A stretch of 47,694 bases of DNA, from contig JANRFH010000005.1 of the NCBI GenBank assembly GCA_030725745.1, positions 1 to 47,694 on the forward strand. Reading direction: 5' to 3'. Position 1 is the first letter of the stretch. Every line of letters starts with the position of its first letter. Below are positions 43,017 to 47,694 of the stretch, one piece after another. The notes below the pieces were generated by a model. It searched no databases. It was not told the DNA's origin and was given only the letters and a program-made list of their open reading frames with translations. The stretch is from Akkermansiaceae bacterium. Lineage in GTDB: Bacteria > Verrucomicrobiota > Verrucomicrobiia > Verrucomicrobiales > Akkermansiaceae. Made by a program: the position numbers and the translations under genes.

Positions 43017-43607
43017 ATGCAACTTGCCCAACCTCCTCCTATGTCTGTTAACCAGCAGACTCTGGAGGATGAATCGCACATGCGCACCCTCTCGGTGCTG
43101 CACTTCGTATTGGGAGGTTTCAGCCTATTAGGAATGGCTTTCCTACTCATCCACTTCGCGATCATGGCCGCGATTTTCACGATGGCTCCGGTCAAGACTT
43201 CCTCGTCGCCCACTGTGGTTTCCTATTCCACCACACCAGAAATTGAGGTAGTAGAAGTAACCCCTGAATTTCCTGAGACCACTGATAATCAGGAAGTAAC
43301 GGAAGCTCCGATCACGACTCCTTCGCCCCCAGTCCCGGTCACTCAGCCAGCTGAGATGCCCAAGGAACTCATGTGGATATTGGTAGCTGTCTACGCATTC
43401 TTCGGAATATTCATCCTCGCTTTCTGCATCTGCAATGTGCTTTCAGGTATGTGGATAAAGAAGCGCAAGAACAGGACTTTTTCCTTCGTTGTCGCGGCGA
43501 TGAATTGCCTTCAATTCCCCTTTGGAACTGCCCTTGGAGTCTTCACATTCATCGTTCTAGCAAGACCCACTGTAAAGTCGTCCTACGACGTGAGCAGCCA
43601 AGTCTAA
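43017..43607 (+). CDS. Membrane protein of unknown function
   Basis: No family is recognised. The 196-residue protein has one long hydrophobic segment (about 28-56, LHFVLGGFSLLGMAFLLIHFAIMAAIF), then a Thr/Pro/Glu-rich exported-looking stretch (about 60-110), then two or more helices (LMWILVAVYAFFGIFILAFCIC; FPFGTALGVFTFIVLA) separated by a basic GMWIKKRKNR loop. A second possible ATG is 8 codons in. Its stop shares the bases CTAA with the stop of the convergent MoxR gene, leaving no intergenic space. Confidence 0.7.
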   Translation: MQLAQPPPMSVNQQTLEDESHMRTLSVLHFVLGGFSLLGMAFLLIHFAIMAAIFTMAPVKTSSSPTVVSYSTTPEIEVVEVTPEFPETTDNQEVTEAPITTPSPPVPVTQPAEMPKELMWILVAVYAFFGIFILAFCICNVLSGMWIKKRKNRTFSFVVAAMNCLQFPFGTALGVFTFIVLARPTVKSSYDVSSQV

Positions 43608-44521
43608 GGCACTTTAGTTTGCGCCAATGCCATCCCGATGAGTTCGGATGGCGCGAAGGTTTGATCGCAAAGGATGCGATGCCTCATCACCGCTGGGAAA
43701 ACTGATTGTACATGATCCGGATAAACTGCGGGCGCGGATTCCAAGAATGCATTTGCCCGTGCAGCCCTCAGCAATGCAAGTGACGCACGCACCGAAACGC
43801 TACCTCGCGAGCCAGCAAGATCTCGCAAGGCCTCGCAGAGTGCCGTTATGTATTCCGCAACCGCGCGTGAAACAGGAACAGCAGCGGCCTGTTCCTGAAG
43901 TAATAGGATCGCAGCGCCATCGAGCCCAAAGTCCGGCGTTTCCTCTCCGCCCTGATCGGAGGAAGCATGTGATAGGATGATTTCCGTCTGTTTCTCCGCA
44001 TCGGGAAGAGTCATTTCAAGTGAAAGGAGGAAGCGGTCAAGCTGAGGCTCAGGGAGCGGGAATGTACCGGTGAGGTGTGTGTCGTTTTGGGTGGCAATGA
44101 CGATGAATGGGCGGGGCAGATCACGAGTCACTCCATCAATGGTCACGCGACCTTCGTTCATGCTTTCCAGCAGGGCAGACTGCACACGTGGCGAAGTGCG
44201 GTTGATCTCATCCGCCAGCAGGCAGTTGGAAAAAACGGGGCCAGCCACGAAATCGAATTCGCCACTGCCCGAGCGGTAGATATTGTAGCCAATCAGATCC
44301 GATGGCAGCAAATCCGGGGTGAACTGGATGCGTTTAAAAACGCCACCCACAGATGTCGCTAAAGTGTGTGCTAGCATCGTCTTCCCTATACCCGGCGCAC
44401 CCTCAATCAAAACATGGCCACCCGCAAGCAGTGCGGTCAGCAAGAGTTCACCGGCTTTTTCAGAGCCGATGACCGTTTGTGTGAGATGATCGCGTAATGG
44501 CGAAAGAGAAGAGGAATTCAT
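43604..44521 (-). CDS. MoxR-family AAA+ ATPase
   Basis: Chaperone-type ATPase of 305 residues. Walker A is GAPGIGKT (41-48), Walker B is NCLLADEINRTSP (Asp104-Glu105), and sensor 1 is FIVIATQND. MoxR proteins usually mature a partner complex and sit beside DUF58 and VWA-domain genes; none is visible here, as the downstream side is a convergent gene. The start overlaps the purN stop by 4 bases, so the two are co-transcribed although functionally unrelated. Confidence 0.94.
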   Translation of the reverse strand: MNSSSLSPLRDHLTQTVIGSEKAGELLLTALLAGGHVLIEGAPGIGKTMLAHTLATSVGGVFKRIQFTPDLLPSDLIGYNIYRSGSGEFDFVAGPVFSNCLLADEINRTSPRVQSALLESMNEGRVTIDGVTRDLPRPFIVIATQNDTHLTGTFPLPEPQLDRFLLSLEMTLPDAEKQTEIILSHASSDQGGEETPDFGLDGAAILLLQEQAAAVPVSRAVAEYITALCEALRDLAGSRGSVSVRASLALLRAARANAFLESAPAVYPDHVQSVFPAVMRHRILCDQTFAPSELIGMALAQTKVP

Positions 44522-45099
44522 GGTTTAAGGCGCTTTGAGTATTCCGCGATGATCTGCGGATAAAGTTGGTGCTCGGAGATCTGGATGCGTGCATGGAGGC
44601 TCTCCGGGGTATCACCGGGCAGCACCGGTACCTTTTCTTGGCCTAATATCGGCCCCGTATCCATCCCCGAATCGACAAGGTGGACAGTGACTCCCGATTC
44701 AGAAACACCCGCATCAACCGCCTGCTTCCACGCCTCTAGTCCCGGAAAAGCAGGCAGCAGGGAGGGATGGATATTGAGGATTGCGGATGGAAAGGCATCG
44801 AGCAGTGGTTGTTTCACGAGACGCATGAATCCCGCGAGGCAAACGAGATCTACTCCGGCCTCTTTCAGCTTCATCGCCGTCTGCTCCTGCACTTCTTCTG
44901 GAAATTTCATTCGGAAGGGAGAGCAGTCGATGATCCCGGTAGGAATCCCGTATTTCGAGGCGCGTTCGAGTATGTAGGCACTGGGATTATCCGAGAGTAC
45001 CAAGGCGATGCGCGCGTCCAAACGACCGTCTTCGATCGCATCGACGATGGCCTGCATGTTCGAGCCGGAGCCGGAGCCTAAGATACCGAGTGAGAGCAT
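44518..45099 (-). CDS. purN: Phosphoribosylglycinamide formyltransferase PurN
   Basis: Third step of purine synthesis: transfer of formyl from 10-formyl-tetrahydrofolate to GAR. The 193-residue protein has LGSGSGSNMQAI (substrate phosphate loop) and the catalytic residues Asn109 and His111 in LNIHPSLLPAFPG and Asp147 in DSGMDTGPI, each three positions later than in E. coli PurN. It lies upstream of and overlaps the MoxR gene. An lpxK gene lies 66 bases upstream on the same strand. Confidence 0.96.
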   Translation of the reverse strand: MLSLGILGSGSGSNMQAIVDAIEDGRLDARIALVLSDNPSAYILERASKYGIPTGIIDCSPFRMKFPEEVQEQTAMKLKEAGVDLVCLAGFMRLVKQPLLDAFPSAILNIHPSLLPAFPGLEAWKQAVDAGVSESGVTVHLVDSGMDTGPILGQEKVPVLPGDTPESLHARIQISEHQLYPQIIAEYSKRLKP

Positions 45100-45165
45100 G
45101 GATATGGTTTAAACGGCCTCGCGATTCTGCCAAGAGGCAATTGAGACGGAAGGTATTTTCAAAGA

Positions 45166-46377
45166 TCAAACCCGATAGGAGCCCGCGTTTTTCAAGACCG
45201 GATCGAGCACCGGAATGGGATTGCAAAGGCGGTCGATCATAGCATTCCAGGATTCGCCACCGGTAAGGATCTGCACCTCGATGCGCAGGAAATAGATCGG
45301 CACACTGATTTCTGTAGGACGCGGGAAGCGTACCGCATCTTTTTCCGTGGTCACGATCATTTCCATGTCGCGCTCGACGCAGCGATGCATGAAATCATCG
45401 ATATCTCGCCGGTTGAAGCGGTGATGATCCGAGAAACGTCGCTTGATCTCCACCTTAGCGCCGAGGCTGCGAAGCGAGTTCTCAAAATTCTGCGGCACGG
45501 CAATCGCACTGATCGCGCCTACCCATTTGCCATCCAGTATTTCTAGCGGCTCTTTTTCGCGGGTGTAGAGGTTTTCCAAATGGATGGGGCCGTGGGCGCA
45601 CTCAATGATGTCCGCCGTGGAATTGTATTTGCGGATCCGCGCGATGAGCTCCGAGTTCGATGTGCCGTCGCACTTTGTGATGAGGATGTAGGAGGCGCGG
45701 CGGAGATTTTTTGGAGGTTCGCGCAGAGTGCCACGGGGCAGCAGGGAACCTGTGCCGAACGGCGATCGAGAATCGACGAGGACAATGTCCAAGGAGTGGG
45801 CAAGATCGAGGTATTGCATGCCGTCGTCCAAAAGCAGGATATCGGAATCCAATTCACCGACTGCGAAGTGCGCACCTTTTACCCGGTTCTTGTCCACGAT
45901 CACCGAGACCCCCTCCAGATTTTTTGCCAGCATGAACGGCTCGTCTCCCGCAAATTTAGAATCCAACAAGAGCGCGCCGGGAGTTGAAACCACTTTGGGC
46001 ATTTGTTCTGCGGGGATACGTTTTCCGTTTTTCCCATCCCAATTTTGTGAGCGCTCCAATTTCTTGCTCTTATAACCTCGGGAAAGGATCGCCACTTTTC
46101 GTCCCCTGTCCCTCAGGGATTTCGCTAGCAATTCGACCACAGGCGTCTTGCCCGTCCCACCGACCGTGATATTGCCGATCGAAACAACTTGTGCTCCCAT
46201 GTAAGCTTGGATTTTGCGTCCGCTGCGGTATCGGGAAATGCGCAACTGAACCAGACCTCGGAAAATCCCTGACAAACCCGACATTAGTGCCCGGGTCATA
46301 GTGGCGCGAAAGCCTTTGGCTCGCCCGAAAATCACATCCGCGCCCCATTGCTCAAGTTCGTCAATCCGCTCCTTCAT
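45166..46377 (-). CDS. lpxK: Tetraacyldisaccharide 4'-kinase LpxK
   Basis: Inner-membrane kinase that phosphorylates the lipid A precursor, so the organism has an LPS-type outer membrane. The ATG at 46377 ([22 protein letters not shown]) is preferred over a TTG at 46404; it gives 403 residues. A membrane-near helix is followed by the P-loop [25 protein letters not shown] (Gly73 to Thr78), AILSRGYKS and [24 protein letters not shown], all diagnostic. Longer than E. coli LpxK (about 330), because of the N-terminal part and added loops. Confidence 0.94.
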   Translation of the reverse strand: MKERIDELEQWGADVIFGRAKGFRATMTRALMSGLSGIFRGLVQLRISRYRSGRKIQAYMGAQVVSIGNITVGGTGKTPVVELLAKSLRDRGRKVAILSRGYKSKKLERSQNWDGKNGKRIPAEQMPKVVSTPGALLLDSKFAGDEPFMLAKNLEGVSVIVDKNRVKGAHFAVGELDSDILLLDDGMQYLDLAHSLDIVLVDSRSPFGTGSLLPRGTLREPPKNLRRASYILITKCDGTSNSELIARIRKYNSTADIIECAHGPIHLENLYTREKEPLEILDGKWVGAISAIAVPQNFENSLRSLGAKVEIKRRFSDHHRFNRRDIDDFMHRCVERDMEMIVTTEKDAVRFPRPTEISVPIYFLRIEVQILTGGESWNAMIDRLCNPIPVLDPVLKNAGSYRV

Positions 46378-46440
46378 GAATGCTACGGGGAAGATGCTGC
46401 CCAATGGCTACGCATCGGACAAGCACCGCCTGCACCATGG

Positions 46441-46962
46441 TCACCAGAAAAGGAAACGGCGCTTTGCCTTCCGGCGATACTTGCCATCACCCACGGATAT
46501 CACTTCTACCTTTGTCCGCGTCAGGCCTTTATCGTGGAAGCCCAGCTTCTTCGCGGCCTTTGGTGTCACATCGAGAAGCCGCCCAGGAATAAATGGCCCA
46601 CGGTCATTGATCCTAAGATTTACCGATTTTCCGTTTTCCACATTCGTGACTTTCACCAGACATGGAAGCGGCAGGGTCTTGTGCGCTCCAGTGAGATGCC
46701 ACGGCTGCACTTTTTCCCCAAGGGAGGTAGTGCCGCGTTTAAGACCGAAGAAACTGGACTCGTCATACCAAGAGCAGACGCCCGTTTCTTCATAGCCTAG
46801 AGCCTGCCCGACATCCATAGGGTGATAGGTTTGCCCACGCACGGTGTAGGATCTCGTCATGTATCCAGAGTAACCAGACGGACGAGAGGAACACGAAACG
46901 GATCCCAAAAGCAGGCAGGCCTGCAGCAAAAGTATTGCCATCCAAAGTATCCTCCGATTCAT
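46441..46962 (-). CDS. rlpA: RlpA-like lipoprotein (septal lytic transglycosylase family)
   Basis: Lipoprotein of 173 residues with a double-psi beta-barrel. A signal with a possible lipobox (LLLGSVSC, Cys24) precedes EETGVCSWYDESSFFGLKRGTTSLGEK, AHKTLPLPCLVKVTNVENGKSVNLRINDRGPFIPGRLLDVTPKAAKKLG, the family core with the catalytic-type Asp of NDRGPF. RlpA acts on denuded peptidoglycan strands or at the septum. No SPOR domain is attached. It lies 13 bases downstream of the HU-like gene on the same strand. Confidence 0.9.
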   Translation of the reverse strand: MNRRILWMAILLLQACLLLGSVSCSSRPSGYSGYMTRSYTVRGQTYHPMDVGQALGYEETGVCSWYDESSFFGLKRGTTSLGEKVQPWHLTGAHKTLPLPCLVKVTNVENGKSVNLRINDRGPFIPGRLLDVTPKAAKKLGFHDKGLTRTKVEVISVGDGKYRRKAKRRFLFW

Positions 46963-46975
46963 CTGTCTAGCTGCT

Positions 46976-47311
46976 TCAATCGGTTTCGCGTTCGCGGATT
47001 AGATAGAGAGTCGTCGCAACTTTCTCCCTCATGACTTTACCTGGCTTAAACTTCACAGCGGCGCGGGCAGGGATCTGCACGGCTTTACCGGGTTCTTTGG
47101 GATTACGGCCAACCTTAGCTTTCATTTCCCGAACCTCAAATGCTCCGAAATTTCTCAATACTACATTCTTACCCAGTGACAGCGAATCCGTAACCTCATC
47201 CAGCAAGCACTGAATGACCTCATGCACGTCTTGCTGAGTAATATCAACACCTTTGACTCCCAGTTTATCGGTGATATTGACGACGAGTTCTCGTTTCGTA
47301 GTGGTTGCCAT
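46976..47311 (-). CDS. HU/IHF-family DNA-binding protein
   Basis: Nucleoid protein of 111 residues. The helical dimerisation part (KRELVVNITDKLGVKGVDITQQDVHEVIQCLLDEVTDSLSLGKNVVLRNFGAFEVREM) leads to the DNA-gripping arm GRNPKEPGKAVQIPARAAVKFKPGK, the family signature. It has slightly longer termini than E. coli HU (90 residues). Probably the first gene of a unit with rlpA. HU and the IHF subunits cannot be told apart safely here. Confidence 0.94.
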   Translation of the reverse strand: MATTTKRELVVNITDKLGVKGVDITQQDVHEVIQCLLDEVTDSLSLGKNVVLRNFGAFEVREMKAKVGRNPKEPGKAVQIPARAAVKFKPGKVMREKVATTLYLIRERETD

Positions 47312-47694
47312 AACTTGCCTTTGCGGTTTCGCATCCGCACGGCTGGAGGTTAAATCAGGAACCTTCTAAATTGTCGCTAAAAAAAATCATTATTAATCCA
47401 ATTAGCGTAATGAAACTAGACCAAGCAAAGTGCGTCAGCGTTCGGACATTTCAAAAACAACCAGAAACCAAAAAAACTGCCGAATATAGGCAATTAACAA
47501 CTGAAATACCGAAGGTGCCTATTACGTCAAAAACGTTTCACTCCAAATTTCCATACAAGATTCCTAGAAGAAAATTGCATCATGCACATTCATACACAAC
47601 TGAACCTTATCACCCATCACTCCTCGGAGAAATGAGTAGGGCGAATTCTAACTGCTAACGAATACTGAGCGGCTGGTTTCCTCTAGCCCGGTGT
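47312..47694. other. Gene-free AT-rich end of the window
   Basis: No convincing gene, tRNA or repeat is seen. The part next to 47311 should hold the promoter and leader of the HU-like gene. CGCTAA (47374-47379) and TTAGCG (47401-47406) form a weak inverted repeat. An open frame at 47371-47658 on the plus strand has a basic, low-complexity composition with no family match and is not called. Confidence 0.5.

Noticed and set aside
47371-47658. Possible small gene of 95 codons at the window end
   Set aside because: Low-complexity, basic sequence with TTG start, no family match and no ribosome binding site; AT-rich upstream DNA of the HU-like gene explains it better.
1-47694. CRISPR arrays, insertion sequences, tRNA or rRNA genes, phage genes
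   Set aside because: No direct-repeat arrays, transposase motifs, cloverleaf-like sequences or integrase genes were recognised while reading both strands.

Overview
The window looks like a chromosomal segment of a marine-type Verrucomicrobiota bacterium (Verrucomicrobiae). Reasons: many Cys-type sulfatases beside exported glycosidases, PEP-CTERM proteins ending in an Arg cluster, a secreted SASA esterase with InlB-like and Ca-binding tail modules, an LPS gene (lpxK) showing a Gram-negative envelope, and no SusC/SusD pair as a Bacteroidota locus would have. The assignment is inferred from protein style; no rRNA or tRNA is present.

Region 1 (1-35.8 kb) is a large polysaccharide-utilisation region, best explained by a sulfated, acetylated, fucose-rich glycan carrying uronic acid and possibly mannose or galactose (fucoidan-like). 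It opens with a truncated GH29 fucosidase. Next comes a two-component system: a histidine kinase with discoidin-like sensor domains and a NarL-type regulator. Divergent from it are a GH95 fucosidase, a multidomain SASA acetylesterase and a PEP-CTERM protein; each is preceded by one copy of a conserved 20-bp box (consensus NNNGGNACAAAAGACCCATA). Then follow a GH97, a GH141-like beta-helix protein with a PDZ tail, and an overlapping FucP-type symporter / ROK kinase / GH92 operon. On the minus strand a TRAP transporter (DctP-DctQ-DctM) is co-transcribed with a sulfatase. GH3, GH79 and another sulfatase follow, then a second PEP-CTERM protein and a sulfatase / secreted FAD oxidoreductase pair. Working model: the kinase senses released oligosaccharide, exported esterase and sulfatases strip decorations, GH29/GH95/GH141/GH79/GH92/GH97/GH3 trim sugars, and the symporter and TRAP system import fucose- or mannose-type sugars and uronates.

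Region 2 (35.8-47.7 kb) is mostly core metabolism with small accessory genes: lipB, a TPMT-like methyltransferase, ruvC, a TPM-domain gene broken by an in-frame stop, the circularly permuted ATP-grasp / alpha-E / transglutaminase cluster, an SH3 lipoprotein, a small zincin, an unknown membrane protein, a MoxR ATPase, purN, lpxK, rlpA and an HU/IHF protein. The last ~380 bases hold no convincing gene.

Most interesting points: the three identical-core operator boxes next to a discoidin-sensor two-component system; mosaic reuse of two domains between the SASA esterase and two PEP-CTERM proteins; apparent catalytic-residue changes in GH92 and GH97; and the in-frame stop in the TPM gene.
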